Assembly: GCA_913057175.1 (NCBI GenBank)
Contig: CAJXNP010000020.1
Location: 1 to 64,000, forward strand
DNA length: 64,000 bases
Direction of reading: 5' to 3'
Origin: an uncultured Cytophagales bacterium
Lineage (GTDB): Bacteria > Bacteroidota > Bacteroidia > Cytophagales > Cyclobacteriaceae
Below are positions 23,998 through 33,778 of the stretch, piece after piece; the stretch's first letter is position 1; every line of letters starts with the position of its first letter. The notes below the pieces were generated by a model. That model was not told the origin of the DNA. It worked only from the letters and a program-made list of their open reading frames with translations, and searched no databases. Both the position numbers and the translations under genes were made by a program.

Positions 23998-24939
23998 ATG
24001 AATTTCAACTTAAGAAAGGCAGCAGATATTCTTTATGATAAACTGGAAAGCTGGCTGGAAGCCTTAACAGCCATGCTTCCCAATATGGTGGTAGCCGTTT
24101 TGGTTATCATCATTTTCTTTATCATAGCCAAAATCCTGCGCATGATGTCCAGCCGGCTGTTTAATCGTATGTCTGATAAGACGGCGATTAACAGTCTGTT
24201 TTCTACTATTGTATATTTGATCACGATTGGGATCGGACTCATGATGGCATTGATTGTCCTTCACCTGGAACAAACGGTCACTTCGTTATTGGCAGGGGCA
24301 GGAATCATCGGTTTAGCCCTGGGGTTTGCTTTTCAGGATATCTCAGCCAATTTCATCTCAGGCATTTTGATTGCTTTCCGCAAACCCATTCAGGTGGATG
24401 ACATTATAGAAGTAAAAGGATATACGGGAATTGTTGAAAAAATAGATTTGCGGGTTACGGTCATACGGACATTCCAGGGGCTTCATGTTATTATACCTAA
24501 TAAAGAAGTATTTCAAAATGCTGTAACGAATTACACGAAGACCTATAACAGACGAATAGACCTTGAAGTGGGAATTTCCTATGCAGAAGACCTGGAGAAG
24601 GTAAAAGACGTGACGATCGAAGCTGTTTCGAAGCTCCCTTATTTGTTACCTGAAAAAGAAGTAAATCTCTTTTATAATGAATTTGGGGATAGTTCCATCA
24701 ACTTCACCATCATGCTTTGGATCCATTATCCCGATGAACCTGGTTTCTTGAAGGCACGAAGCGATGCCATAATAGCCATTAAAAAAGCATTTGATAAAAA
24801 CGGGATCACTATTCCTTTCCCCATTCGAACTTTGGACTTTGGTATCAAGGGTGGAGAAAAGTTGACAGATATGAAAATCAATATTGATGAAAAATCCTTG
24901 AAAAACGGGAATGGAGAAGCCAAAATAAAAACCAAATAA
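23998..24939 (+). CDS. small-conductance mechanosensitive channel (MscS family)
   Basis: A 313-residue channel. Three membrane helices span about 20-125. The pore-lining TM3 region has LLAGAGIIGLALGFAFQDISANFISGI, the MscS hallmark of alternating Gly/Ala. The beta domain follows with FRKPIQVDDIIEVKGYTGIVEKIDLRVT and the C-terminal cage domain after that. It relieves osmotic downshock. The C-terminal tail beyond about 285 is Lys-rich. Confidence 0.93.
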   Translation: MNFNLRKAADILYDKLESWLEALTAMLPNMVVAVLVIIIFFIIAKILRMMSSRLFNRMSDKTAINSLFSTIVYLITIGIGLMMALIVLHLEQTVTSLLAGAGIIGLALGFAFQDISANFISGILIAFRKPIQVDDIIEVKGYTGIVEKIDLRVTVIRTFQGLHVIIPNKEVFQNAVTNYTKTYNRRIDLEVGISYAEDLEKVKDVTIEAVSKLPYLLPEKEVNLFYNEFGDSSINFTIMLWIHYPDEPGFLKARSDAIIAIKKAFDKNGITIPFPIRTLDFGIKGGEKLTDMKINIDEKSLKNGNGEAKIKTK

Positions 24940-24962
24940 CACTGACTAAACCTATAAATCCA

Positions 24963-25328
24963 ATGAATGTACTTGAAATAAAACGATCGAACGATAAACG
25001 TAAATACGAACAAAGGATCATTGATTACTCCATGAGGTTTAATGACCGAATTAAGTTCCTGGAGGAGAAAAGGAAAAATTTTAAAGATGTTGAAGAAACA
25101 GGGGATTTTAATGCAGAGCTGCAAAACCTAAAATCAAAAAAAGCTCATTTTGAAAATCAATTGAGAAAACTTTTTGAGATGAACAATGAGGAGTGGATGC
25201 AATTTCAACATGAGATTAACCATAATCTCCAACAATCTGCGATCGCATTCCAAACTTATTATAAAGAAATTAAAAAGAAGTTTGGTCAAATCCTGGCAAA
25301 AGCCAGACCTCAAAAAGCTGGTCTTTAA
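24963..25328 (+). CDS. coiled-coil protein of unknown function
   Basis: A 121-residue, strongly charged, all-helical protein (KRKYEQRIIDYSMRF, EEKRKNFKDVEET, LQNLKSKKAHFENQL). No domain is recognised and there is no signal or membrane segment. Its place after MscS and the stress genes on the same strand is the only clue. Confidence 0.6.
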   Translation: MNVLEIKRSNDKRKYEQRIIDYSMRFNDRIKFLEEKRKNFKDVEETGDFNAELQNLKSKKAHFENQLRKLFEMNNEEWMQFQHEINHNLQQSAIAFQTYYKEIKKKFGQILAKARPQKAGL

Positions 25329-25344
25329 TTGAATTGAATTTGAA

Positions 25345-25818
25345 TTAATTTATTCTTTCCTCAATTACATTTAAGAACCAGTTAATGGTGACAACCAACA
25401 AACACAATCCGACAGCCAATACATATTGTTTAAGAGCTACTGCGATTCCAATTCCTGAAGAATACAGTAGTGTGGCTGCTGTGGTAAGAAATAGTACCGT
25501 TTTTTTATTCCCTGATTTTAATATTGTCCCTGCTCCAATAAAACTCACACCTATTACAATTGCCTGAATGATACGAATAGGGTCGCTTCTGATTTCCCCT
25601 AAATCAACGCCGGAACCAATATATTGAATAAGTGTTGTGCATATGGCTACAAAAAAGCATGAAATGCTTCCAACGATCATGTTTGTTCGCATTCCGGCCG
25701 GTTTCCGGAATTTTTCACGTTCCATTCCGACAATGCCTGATAAAACACCAGCGATTGCTATATCCAGTAGCAACCAAAGGTCATCCTGATAGTGTTCCAC
25801 AAAATATTTTATAAACAA
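25345..25818 (-). CDS. MgtC/SapB-family membrane protein
   Basis: A 157-residue membrane protein with about five helices. It carries the family core: LLDIAIAGVLSGIVGMEREKFRKPAGMRTNMIV, then IVIGVSFIGAGTILK and LFLTTAATLLYSSGIGIAV. MgtC/SapB proteins are linked with magnesium limitation or acid stress; this short type lacks the C-terminal soluble domain. It is convergent with the plus-strand stress block. Confidence 0.88.
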   Translation of the reverse strand: MFIKYFVEHYQDDLWLLLDIAIAGVLSGIVGMEREKFRKPAGMRTNMIVGSISCFFVAICTTLIQYIGSGVDLGEIRSDPIRIIQAIVIGVSFIGAGTILKSGNKKTVLFLTTAATLLYSSGIGIAVALKQYVLAVGLCLLVVTINWFLNVIEERIN

Positions 25819-25878
25819 TTTTGATTCAATTAGATATTGCTAAAATAGCAATTAAGCCCTTGATTTACAGATGATAAA

Positions 25879-25948
25879 AAACCTCCCTTTGAATCTTTCA
25901 AAGGCTGGAAACAAGGTCATACTCATTTTGAAAGTTCAGAGGGAGATT
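25879..25948 (-). terminator. terminator of YceI gene
   Basis: A near-perfect inverted repeat: CTCCCTTTGAATCTTTCA (25883-25900) with TGAAAGTTCAGAGGGAG (25929-25945). On the minus strand the second arm is followed by GTTTTTTATC, which suits an intrinsic terminator for the gene ending at 25993. Confidence 0.65.
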
Positions 25949-25992
25949 TCAGATTTTTATTTATCGATTAAAGTAATTGAAAATGACGGGTA

Positions 25993-26517
25993 TTAAAGAG
26001 CTTCTGCATCTGCCTCCAGTTTAAAATTAAGCTCAATGGTTTCAATGGGATCGCCATCATAGTTAGCCGTGATTTTGTCCTTCAGGACAGGGTTTATACT
26101 TTGCAGGGTGAAATTACCTTCTGCTGTAAACTTTTGATCACTGATTGAGACATTTGCAGGGAAATTAAATCCAAAAGCCTCTTCTTTTAAATTCAATACA
26201 CCTTTAATGGTTGCATCGCCATCTTTCTCGATAACTTTCACAATCTTGTATTTTGCAGTTGGAAATTCATCCGTATTGAGAAACTCCCTGGATTTCAAAT
26301 GCTCAATTAATTTTTCTTCATTTTCTTTATCCATTTGAGTGTCCTCGGCAACCTTTAAGCTGGAAAGATCGATCCCAACAAATCCTTCGACAATTTCGCC
26401 TAGTTCGGCAAACAATTTTCCACTGTTGAATTTTAATTCGCCCCTGTTGGAATTTTTTTCATCCGTTCCTTTCCACGTTATTTTACTCTTTTCTTCATCT
26501 ACAATGTAAGTTTTCAT
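25993..26517 (-). CDS. YceI-family protein (lipocalin-like)
   Basis: A 174-residue YceI-type beta-barrel protein (YIVDEEKSKITWKGT, GELKFNSGKL, FVGIDLSSLKV, HLKSREFLNTDEFPTAKYKI, ATIKGVLNLKEEAFGFNFPA). It has no signal peptide, unlike the periplasmic YceI of E. coli, so it may be cytoplasmic. Relatives bind polyisoprenoids in a hydrophobic pocket; the ligand here is not known. Confidence 0.88.
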   Translation of the reverse strand: MKTYIVDEEKSKITWKGTDEKNSNRGELKFNSGKLFAELGEIVEGFVGIDLSSLKVAEDTQMDKENEEKLIEHLKSREFLNTDEFPTAKYKIVKVIEKDGDATIKGVLNLKEEAFGFNFPANVSISDQKFTAEGNFTLQSINPVLKDKITANYDGDPIETIELNFKLEADAEAL

Positions 26518-26805
26518 ATCTTATACAGTTTAAATTCTAACAAATCGTAATAACCGGGTTTATTCTTACCGGTAGATTTTGGGAGAAGTTATACTACCCA
26601 AATTTGCCTATCATAGTTCCAAAATCATTCCATAACGGAAAAAAGGGAAATGAAAAGAAATAGTCTTATAAACCTAAGCCTTTGGGTAATTACATGGACA
26701 AGATAGTTTCTGGTATTGTGGAGTGGCTTCCACAGCATTTTTTATAATGAGATCAAAGGATTTCAGTCTAAGGCCTAAGGAATATTGAACCTAAATAATT
26801 AAAAC

Positions 26806-27165
26806 TTAGTCCAGTTTTGTAAATCCGTTGTGGGATTCAATCATTCTATCGACCTCCTCCTTGCTGAATCCAAGCTTATGAGCTACTGTGCAAATAAGGT
26901 CATATTCTTCTTTTACAAATTTTCCATCAACCTGGGCAAGATTGATCATTTCTTCCAACTGACTTTCTTTTTCATGGTTATTTTGAGGAATAACATAGGC
27001 ATATTCGCTGGCATGATTCAACATGACCTCCAGACGATCGATCGGGATATTGTGCTGATTAGCAATTTGGATAAGCGCTTTTCTTTCTGATTCGTCTATT
27101 TTCCCGTCGGCAATAGACATAGAAACGAGATTTCTAAAGTGTTGCAGTTTAGTTTTATCTGGCAT
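26806..27165 (-). CDS. TerB-like helical protein
   Basis: A 119-residue TerB-fold protein: two repeated helical units with MSIADGKIDESERKALIQIA and INLAQVDGKFVKEEYDLICTVAHKLGFS, each with the acidic (A-x-x-D-G-x) loop typical of TerB. Such proteins are tied to tellurite or general stress; single TerB units without other ter genes are common and of uncertain role. Confidence 0.8.
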   Translation of the reverse strand: MPDKTKLQHFRNLVSMSIADGKIDESERKALIQIANQHNIPIDRLEVMLNHASEYAYVIPQNNHEKESQLEEMINLAQVDGKFVKEEYDLICTVAHKLGFSKEEVDRMIESHNGFTKLD

Positions 27166-27322
27166 TTTAGACTGGATCTTAAAAAAATGTATTCACCTAA
27201 TTACAAAAACAGTCAAAAATATATCATTCCTATCAACAATTCCCTATAAGATTTGAAATATTTTGGCAGATGATTTTACAAAACGAACAGAGTTTGCTCT
27301 TTGAACTTAATTTGAGAAATCC

Positions 27323-27787
27323 TCAATCAATTTTTCTGAAAGCCATATGGCAACCTTCAATGCAAAAGCGAAAGTACAAAATCAGATCTTCACTCTCATT
27401 TCGCCCGACGGTATAGTTAAGCCCCAGGGTATCCGGATATTCCGGAATGTTCGAAGGAAGGGTTTTATAAAGGGACAATACACTAGCATTCATAAAAGTA
27501 TCTTGAAGAATAAAATAATAGTTGTAAGAAGTTAAACCCTGCATGGTAGAAGAAAATTCATTTTCAGGTTTTAATTGAATGGTTTGTGGTGGATCAGCAT
27601 TAACTGGATTGGTAATATACCCACCCCCAGGGGAATACCCACTCTCATATAAAAGCCACGTCCCCATTAGTTCCTGTGAAGTGGTTGGTTCTCTAAATAC
27701 ATCCGGGTAATCACAGCAGTCTTTGTTGTCACAAGAAAAAAACAAGAACACCAAATAAATAATAGTAAAGAAGCTTATTTTGCTCAT
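27323..27787 (-). CDS. secreted lipoprotein, lipocalin-like
   Basis: A 154-residue lipoprotein. The signal peptide ends in FFSC (Cys19), followed by a DNKDCCDYPDV segment. The rest (ELMGTWLLYESGYSPGGGYIT, QTIQLKPENEF, and a C-terminal LILYFRFCIEGCHMAFRKID) fits the lipocalin-like family frequent in Bacteroidetes. The two C-terminal Cys may form a disulfide. No function can be given. Confidence 0.65.
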   Translation of the reverse strand: MSKISFFTIIYLVFLFFSCDNKDCCDYPDVFREPTTSQELMGTWLLYESGYSPGGGYITNPVNADPPQTIQLKPENEFSSTMQGLTSYNYYFILQDTFMNASVLSLYKTLPSNIPEYPDTLGLNYTVGRNESEDLILYFRFCIEGCHMAFRKID

Positions 27788-28004
27788 AATCTCAAATTTA
27801 TATATACGAAGACACCATTCTTTTTTGAACCGTTAAATTGCGCTCTGATTATTTTAATGAATAATGACCAATTATTCTATTTGGCTAAGGGACATAAAAT
27901 TTTCAATCAAGATTTATACTATTTTTCTTCTATCATTTATTTAATCGGATTTGATTTTTAGTAACTTGATCCGCTAAATCTTTAATTACAAAATATAACA
28001 CACT

Positions 28005-28424
28005 ATGTCTATAAGAACTGCAAAAGCCAAATGGAATGGAACATTGAAGGAAGGGAACGGGGTTATGTCATTCAGCAACTATGATGGCCCTTACACCTTT
28101 AAATCCAGGTTTGAGGAAGGCGAAGGGACAAATCCTGAGGAGCTTGTCGGCGCCGCCATTTCCGGATGTTATTCCATGTTTTTATCTGCGTTAATCTCCG
28201 GGATTGATCTAAAACCCGAAAGTATCATCACAACAGCCAAAGTAAACCTGGAAAAAGACGACATCGGACCAAAGATCACTTCAATTGAATTAGATTGCAA
28301 TGCAAAATGTGAAGGTCTATCTGCTGAAAAATTCAATGAGCTTGCACAGACAGCTAAAGAGAAATGCCCGATTTCCCGTCTTTATGCCGGAACTGAAATA
28401 AAATTAAAAGCCTCCTTATCTTAA
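28005..28424 (+). CDS. OsmC-family peroxiredoxin-like protein
   Basis: A 139-residue OsmC/Ohr-fold protein. The two redox cysteines are in AISGCYSMFLSAL (about 58) and KCPISRLY (about 121), and TNPEELVGAA is the conserved helix start. OsmC reduces organic hydroperoxides. A second, diverged OsmC gene is at 33779. Confidence 0.88.
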   Translation: MSIRTAKAKWNGTLKEGNGVMSFSNYDGPYTFKSRFEEGEGTNPEELVGAAISGCYSMFLSALISGIDLKPESIITTAKVNLEKDDIGPKITSIELDCNAKCEGLSAEKFNELAQTAKEKCPISRLYAGTEIKLKASLS

Positions 28425-28450
28425 TCGTATTAAACGTATTGTTACCTTGA

Positions 28451-28480
28451 TTCCTGCCCAAATGGGCAGGAAATCATATT
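28451..28480 (+). terminator. terminator of OsmC gene
   Basis: TTCCTGCCC (28451-28459) pairs with GGGCAGGAA (28464-28472), then ATCATATTTTTTA. Confidence 0.85.
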
Positions 28481-28738
28481 TTTTATATCCTGCCTCAACC
28501 GGAATTCCAAATCACCTTAGAAAATTCCACTCATTTTTTACCAGTCAAAGATTACCTTTAGGAAAATTAAGTTATTAATAAAAGTGAATTGTTAATATTT
28601 AATCACATTGTGTAATTTTTTATTTTAAATCCTTTAATATTGTTGTTGATACATTAAAAATTTAATATTTTTCTTAGTCTTTTTAGTATACCGTAAGACT
28701 AGCATCACTAAATATGACTTTTTAGATTTTTTTATGAT
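28481..28738. other. AT-rich upstream region of T9SS protein gene
   Basis: About 260 bp without coding capacity. It is very AT-rich between 28560 and 28700 and should hold the promoter of the 28739 gene. No defined motif could be assigned. Confidence 0.4.
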
Positions 28739-31198
28739 ATGCTTAATCCCCGCAAAATAAAATATATCCTCACGACCATTTGCCTTATTGTGTGCATCTC
28801 AGTCACCTTGGTTGCTCAGACTACCTATTATAGTAGTTTAGAATTAGGAGCCACTGACGATTGGAATTTAAACACTTCGTGGACTTTGAATTCTGATGGA
28901 AGTGGATCCGCAGCAGGAGTGCCTGGAAGAGATGATCATGTGGTAATTTTGAGTGGAGCAACAATAGTTATCAACAATACCAATGATAATGGTTCAACTG
29001 GTGTATTACCGGACAACTTGAATCGCCCAAATGTTGGAGGGTTCAATGACTCTGGTCAGAGTCATTTCTATCAAATAGGTAATATTACAGTTCAGGCAAG
29101 TGGTACATTGCAATCAAATGTAAGAACAATGCTTGAAGGGTATGTTTCAGTAGAGGGAACCTTTTCGACAACAAATGATATCGTAAATTTAGGTCAGATT
29201 TATATAGCGCCACTTTCTACATTTTATACCGGTGATGATTTTGTTTTATCGGGTTCAAGTAGAACAACCATAGATGAAGATATTAACAATGGAGATGATC
29301 TTTACATTGACCATACTGATGCCAGGCTTTGTGGAACCGGAAGTTTAGGCCTTGGTTTAATGGACCCTAATAATGGACCAACGGATATATTATATTTTAA
29401 CAGTGCCTCTATAAATCAAATTTGTAGTGGCTTTGGGATAAGCTGCGTAAATCCTGACGCTTCAGATTGTGATCCTGTTTTTCCGGAAATTGGTTCAGGA
29501 GGCTTTTCAATAGATCTGTCAGATTTCAATTATTCTAAAACCTTTACCATCAATTCAGGGCAGGTTACAGGCGATTTAACAGACTTCCCGGTTTTAATTA
29601 ATTATACAGATGCCAGCATCAGTACTGGTTCTGGCGGAGTTGAAAATGCTAACGGCTACGATATCATTTTTGCCACTAGTTCATCTTGTGGTTCTCTGAC
29701 ACAACTGGATCATCAACTTGAAAGTTACGATGGAACAAGCGGTAATTTGGTTGCCTGGGTGAAAGTTCCATTTGTTTCGTCATCAACAGATACTGATATT
29801 TTCATGTATTATGGAAATGCTGCTGTAACCGATGATATTTCCGTTAAATCTACTTTTGACGACGATTACATCGCCATATGGCACATGAATGAAGATCCGG
29901 GTAGTGGAAATATGCAAGACGCTACTTATAATTCTCATATTGCTACACAAAATGGGGGAATGTCAGGAAATGTTACGGGACCCCTTGGTAATGCTGTCGA
30001 ATTTGATGGTGGAGATGATTACCTACAAACAGACAGCGACGAACTGGCAACTGAAAATAATTTTACTGTTTCTGCTTGGATATTGGCTTCTCAGACTACT
30101 GTAAGTCACATAATTTGGCAAGGTGATGTGGCTGGGAATGGATGGGGAGACTCACAACAGGAAATGCACTTTTCATTAGGAGACTGTTGCCCAGATTCTA
30201 ATGGGGATATGCTAGTTGACAATGAAGTATCTTTTTTCCTTGGAAACACAGAGGATGAAGATCAAGAGGAAATCTTGCAAATTGGAACTACAGGTGGACC
30301 TTTCAGCCCGTTTAACGATAACTCCAATTGGAATTTTATTGCTGCCACAATAACCGATATGGCAGGTTCCCCAGTTACCGAATTATTTCTAAATGGGCAA
30401 TCTGTAGGTACAGATCCTGGAACAGCTGGTTCAGCTTTTATTGCAAGAAATAATTGGAATACGGATATGAGGTTTGGAAGACCTGGTCCTGCCACACGAT
30501 TTTATATGGGCCAACTTGACGAAGTAAGACTATCCAGCATAGTCCGTTCAGCTGCCTGGATCCTGACCGAATACAATAACCAGAGCGATCCATCAACTTT
30601 CTTTACGGTTTCATCGGAGCCGGGAAGTATCAATCTCTGCGGTCCCCTGCCTATTGAGCTTCTTTATTTTAAAGGTTCGACTGAAGGGAATTCAGTTGTT
30701 TTGACCTGGGCGACTGCATCCGAGCTGAATAATGATTATTTTACAATTGAAAGATCTTTTGATGGAAGAACCTTTCAAAATGTAGCTGAAATAGCGGGTG
30801 CGGGAAATAGTAAAACCAAACTTGATTATTCCTATCTGGACAAGGATCCCGGTAAAGGCTATATCTATTACCGGTTAAAACAAACTGATTACGATGGTCA
30901 ATTCAGCTATTCAAGGTTGATAAGCGTAAATCTTGATGTCACAGCTCCAGCAGACCTGAGCATTTATCCTAATCCGAATAATGGGACCTTCCAGATTACC
31001 AGTTCGTCCATCTACGATAAAAATTTATCTCTGAGAATTTATAACACTTCGGGCAAGCTGATGAAAACGGCTACTATTGTGAATGATTATCATTATCTCG
31101 ATACTTATTTCGATGCTTCAGGATTGCCAAAAGGTGTCTACTACCTATCCTTAAATTCATCGGTGGGATCCTTTGTGAAAAAATTAGTGATCGAGTAA
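28739..31198 (+). CDS. T9SS-secreted protein with DUF2341 and LamG domains
   Basis: An 819-residue exported protein. After the signal peptide comes an N-terminal beta-helix-like region (to about 230) with G8/PbH1-type repeats, then a DUF2341 domain (about 265-385; FPVLINYTDASI, LDHQLESYDGTSGNLVAWVKVPF, YYGNA), a LamG/concanavalin-like domain (about 410-620; YLQTDSDELATENNFTVSAWI) and a C-terminal type IX sorting domain (about 740-819; IYPNPNNGTF, YNTSGKLMK, LPKGVYYLSL). It is thus carried across the outer membrane and attached or released, likely for binding or degrading polysaccharides or for adhesion. Confidence 0.85.
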   Translation: MLNPRKIKYILTTICLIVCISVTLVAQTTYYSSLELGATDDWNLNTSWTLNSDGSGSAAGVPGRDDHVVILSGATIVINNTNDNGSTGVLPDNLNRPNVGGFNDSGQSHFYQIGNITVQASGTLQSNVRTMLEGYVSVEGTFSTTNDIVNLGQIYIAPLSTFYTGDDFVLSGSSRTTIDEDINNGDDLYIDHTDARLCGTGSLGLGLMDPNNGPTDILYFNSASINQICSGFGISCVNPDASDCDPVFPEIGSGGFSIDLSDFNYSKTFTINSGQVTGDLTDFPVLINYTDASISTGSGGVENANGYDIIFATSSSCGSLTQLDHQLESYDGTSGNLVAWVKVPFVSSSTDTDIFMYYGNAAVTDDISVKSTFDDDYIAIWHMNEDPGSGNMQDATYNSHIATQNGGMSGNVTGPLGNAVEFDGGDDYLQTDSDELATENNFTVSAWILASQTTVSHIIWQGDVAGNGWGDSQQEMHFSLGDCCPDSNGDMLVDNEVSFFLGNTEDEDQEEILQIGTTGGPFSPFNDNSNWNFIAATITDMAGSPVTELFLNGQSVGTDPGTAGSAFIARNNWNTDMRFGRPGPATRFYMGQLDEVRLSSIVRSAAWILTEYNNQSDPSTFFTVSSEPGSINLCGPLPIELLYFKGSTEGNSVVLTWATASELNNDYFTIERSFDGRTFQNVAEIAGAGNSKTKLDYSYLDKDPGKGYIYYRLKQTDYDGQFSYSRLISVNLDVTAPADLSIYPNPNNGTFQITSSSIYDKNLSLRIYNTSGKLMKTATIVNDYHYLDTYFDASGLPKGVYYLSLNSSVGSFVKKLVIE

Positions 31199-31303
31199 AT
31201 AGAAAGTAATCTTATTATGGAGGCATTCTATCGACATTTTTAAACATTCAGTTCTGTTTATTAATTTGGAATCTATTAAATCCTCATAGATGTTTCGGAT
31301 TAA

Positions 31304-32491
31304 ATGGCTGTAAAAAAGATTAAGCGTTATTTTTCCTCTGCAGTTTGGTGGTCAGTCATTTCAGCTGCATTTATTGGCCCCGGAACAGTTACTACTGCGG
31401 CAAAAGCGGGTTCGGATTTTGGTCTTTCTCTTTTCTGGACGATTGCATTTGCCATATTGGCTTGTTTTGTCCTTCAGGAGGCGGTTGCACGATTAAGCTT
31501 CCATTCAAAAATGAGTTTGGGAGAAAACATCTCTCTTATTTTTAAATATCCCTTTGTCAAATATTTAATTGGGTGCTCTGTCATCGTTGGTTGCATGGCT
31601 TTCGAAGCCGGAAATATACTCGGTTCGATAGAAGGCTTAAAAATGATGGGGTTAAATACTAAATTCTTATCAATCATTGGGATTGGCTTAATCAGTTTCT
31701 TGGTTCTATCAAGTGGCGGAATCAAAAGAATGACCTTCTTTCTTGGATTATTTGTAGCAATAATGGGTATTAGTTTTTTGATTGTTGCTTTTTCTCTTTT
31801 GTTAAATCATCCCACATCACTTTTTGGAATTTTCAAACCCAAGATTCCCTCAGGTTCCGGGCTGATCATTGTTGGATTACTTGGAACGACTATTGTTCCG
31901 TACAACCTGTTCCTCGGCTCAGGAATTTCCAATAATCAATCCATCAATGAAATGAGATGGGGAATGTCTATATCTATATTTTGTGGAGGTTTGATCACAG
32001 CCGCCATACTGGTAACAGGTTCATTCATCAGCAGTCCCTTTCAATTTGAGATGCTTTATTTAACCATCCAGAGGTCTTCCGGAAGCTTTTCTGCAATTCT
32101 GGTTGGATTTGGCTTGTTTTGTGCCGGAATATCCTCGGCTATTACAGCTCCACTGGCAGCAGCTTTTACCGCCAAATCCATATTTTCAAAAGATCAAAAG
32201 AACTGGGCGTTCAATTCAAGGAACTTCCGAACGGTTTGGATGTTTGTTTTAGGAATAGGTGTACTTTTTAGTCTATTTGATTTTCAACCCATTTCTATAA
32301 TTGTTTCAGCACAATTATTAAATGGATTTATTCTTCCTTTAATTGCATTTACTATCATCGCTGCAATCAATTCCAAAAAGTGTATTGGTGAAAACTCCAA
32401 TACATTATTTCAAAATATTCTTTCAATAATTGTGTTAACTGTTTGTCTTCTTCTTTCACTAAAGACTTTTATTTCAATTTTCAATTCATAG
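31304..32491 (+). CDS. Nramp-related transporter with altered metal motif
   Basis: A 395-residue membrane protein with about eleven helices and the Nramp/LeuT plan. The TM1 motif that is DPGN in classic Nramp reads IGPGTVTTA here, and the TM6 MPH motif reads IVPYN. The Asp, Asn and Met metal ligands are therefore missing. The same swap is seen in a wide bacterial subgroup that I recall as Nramp-related. Transport of something other than Mn2+ or Fe2+ is likely. Confidence 0.78.
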   Translation: MAVKKIKRYFSSAVWWSVISAAFIGPGTVTTAAKAGSDFGLSLFWTIAFAILACFVLQEAVARLSFHSKMSLGENISLIFKYPFVKYLIGCSVIVGCMAFEAGNILGSIEGLKMMGLNTKFLSIIGIGLISFLVLSSGGIKRMTFFLGLFVAIMGISFLIVAFSLLLNHPTSLFGIFKPKIPSGSGLIIVGLLGTTIVPYNLFLGSGISNNQSINEMRWGMSISIFCGGLITAAILVTGSFISSPFQFEMLYLTIQRSSGSFSAILVGFGLFCAGISSAITAPLAAAFTAKSIFSKDQKNWAFNSRNFRTVWMFVLGIGVLFSLFDFQPISIIVSAQLLNGFILPLIAFTIIAAINSKKCIGENSNTLFQNILSIIVLTVCLLLSLKTFISIFNS

Positions 32492-32643
32492 AGTTTTTTC
32501 ATATCGCTTAAAATTTTCATCAATAGAAATATTTGACGATCAGCAACCCGCAACACTTATTTGCGTGTTTTTAATTTTCACCTGTTCACTTTTAATACCT
32601 AAAATCCGGAAAACCATTTCTAAACGACTTACTTAACCTATCT

Positions 32644-33771
32644 ATGCACAAGAATTTACACAAAGCAACAGATTGCATTCATTCAGATACTAAGTTTCAG
32701 GGTGTAAATACTCCCATTTATACTTCTACGGCAAATCGGTATCTGGACTATGATGAAACAATTTACCCAAGGTATTTCAATACCGGTAACCAAAAAATCA
32801 TTACTGAGAAACTTGCCCGACTGGAGAAAGGTGAGGATGCAATTGTTTTTAGTTCGGGAATGGCAGCCATTTCAACATCTATCCTTTCACAAATAAAAAG
32901 CGGAGATCATGTAATTGTGTCAACAGAAATTTATGGAGGTACGCACAAGTTCATCCTGGACGAGTTCAAAAGATTTGGGATAGAGTTTAACTTTGTCTTT
33001 GGAAACGACCTGGAAAAGCTCAAAACTTCCGTAAAACCCAATACGCGGATTATTTATACAGAAACCCCATCCAATCCACTTTTGAGTATTATCGACCTGG
33101 AAGCCTTCGCTACATTTGCTAAATCAAGAAATATTGTTACCATAGTCGATAATACATTCGGAACCCCCATCAATCAAAATCCACTGGAGTTAGGGATCGA
33201 CATTGTCATTCATAGCGGCACAAAATACCTTTCCGGTCACAGTGATCTGTGTTTCGGGGCCATGGTTAGCTCAAAATCCATAAAAGAAAAAGTATTAAGT
33301 AGCGCATTGAATTTTGGAGGAAGTCTGAATGCTTTGGACTGTTACCTGATCGAAAGAAGCCTAAAGACTCTTGAAGTCAGGGTCACTCGCCAAAATGATA
33401 ATGCGATGGAATTAGCTCATTACCTGAAGAAAAACAAGAAGGTCAGGAAAGTTTATTATCCGGGTTTAGAGGACCATCCCGAACATGAAGTAGCAAAGAA
33501 ACAGATGAATGAAAAATATGGAGGGATGCTTTCGTTTGAGCTTCAGGGAGTGCCAACTGAGCAATTTTTAAAAAAACTCCATTTAATAGCTCCGGCGGTA
33601 AGTTTGGGGGGAGTGGAAACCATCATTTGCCAGCCATCAAAAACCTCTCATGTGAAAATGTCACCGAAAGACCGTTTGAAAATTGGTGTAACGGATGATT
33701 TACTTCGGTTGTCCGTAGGTATTGAAAATACCAATGATTTGATCAATGATATTGAACAAGCCTTAACCTAA
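32644..33771 (+). CDS. trans-sulfuration PLP enzyme (Cys/Met metabolism)
   Basis: A 375-residue enzyme of the Cys/Met metabolism PLP family. VFSSGMAAISTSILS binds the cofactor phosphate, YTETPSNPLLSIIDL is the substrate loop, VDNTFGTPINQNPLELGIDIVIHSGTKYLSGHSD carries the Schiff-base Lys (SGTKYLSGHSD, about 199). This family includes cystathionine gamma-lyase and synthase and methionine gamma-lyase; sequence alone does not separate them. The OsmC gene follows after 7 bp, suggesting a link with sulfur or peroxide handling. Confidence 0.88.
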   Translation: MHKNLHKATDCIHSDTKFQGVNTPIYTSTANRYLDYDETIYPRYFNTGNQKIITEKLARLEKGEDAIVFSSGMAAISTSILSQIKSGDHVIVSTEIYGGTHKFILDEFKRFGIEFNFVFGNDLEKLKTSVKPNTRIIYTETPSNPLLSIIDLEAFATFAKSRNIVTIVDNTFGTPINQNPLELGIDIVIHSGTKYLSGHSDLCFGAMVSSKSIKEKVLSSALNFGGSLNALDCYLIERSLKTLEVRVTRQNDNAMELAHYLKKNKKVRKVYYPGLEDHPEHEVAKKQMNEKYGGMLSFELQGVPTEQFLKKLHLIAPAVSLGGVETIICQPSKTSHVKMSPKDRLKIGVTDDLLRLSVGIENTNDLINDIEQALT

Positions 33772-33778
33772 AAAAACT

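Noticed and set aside
32492-32643. SAM-type riboswitch before the trans-sulfuration gene
   Set aside because: The 150-bp leader shows no conserved SAM riboswitch stem or pseudoknot that I can recognise.
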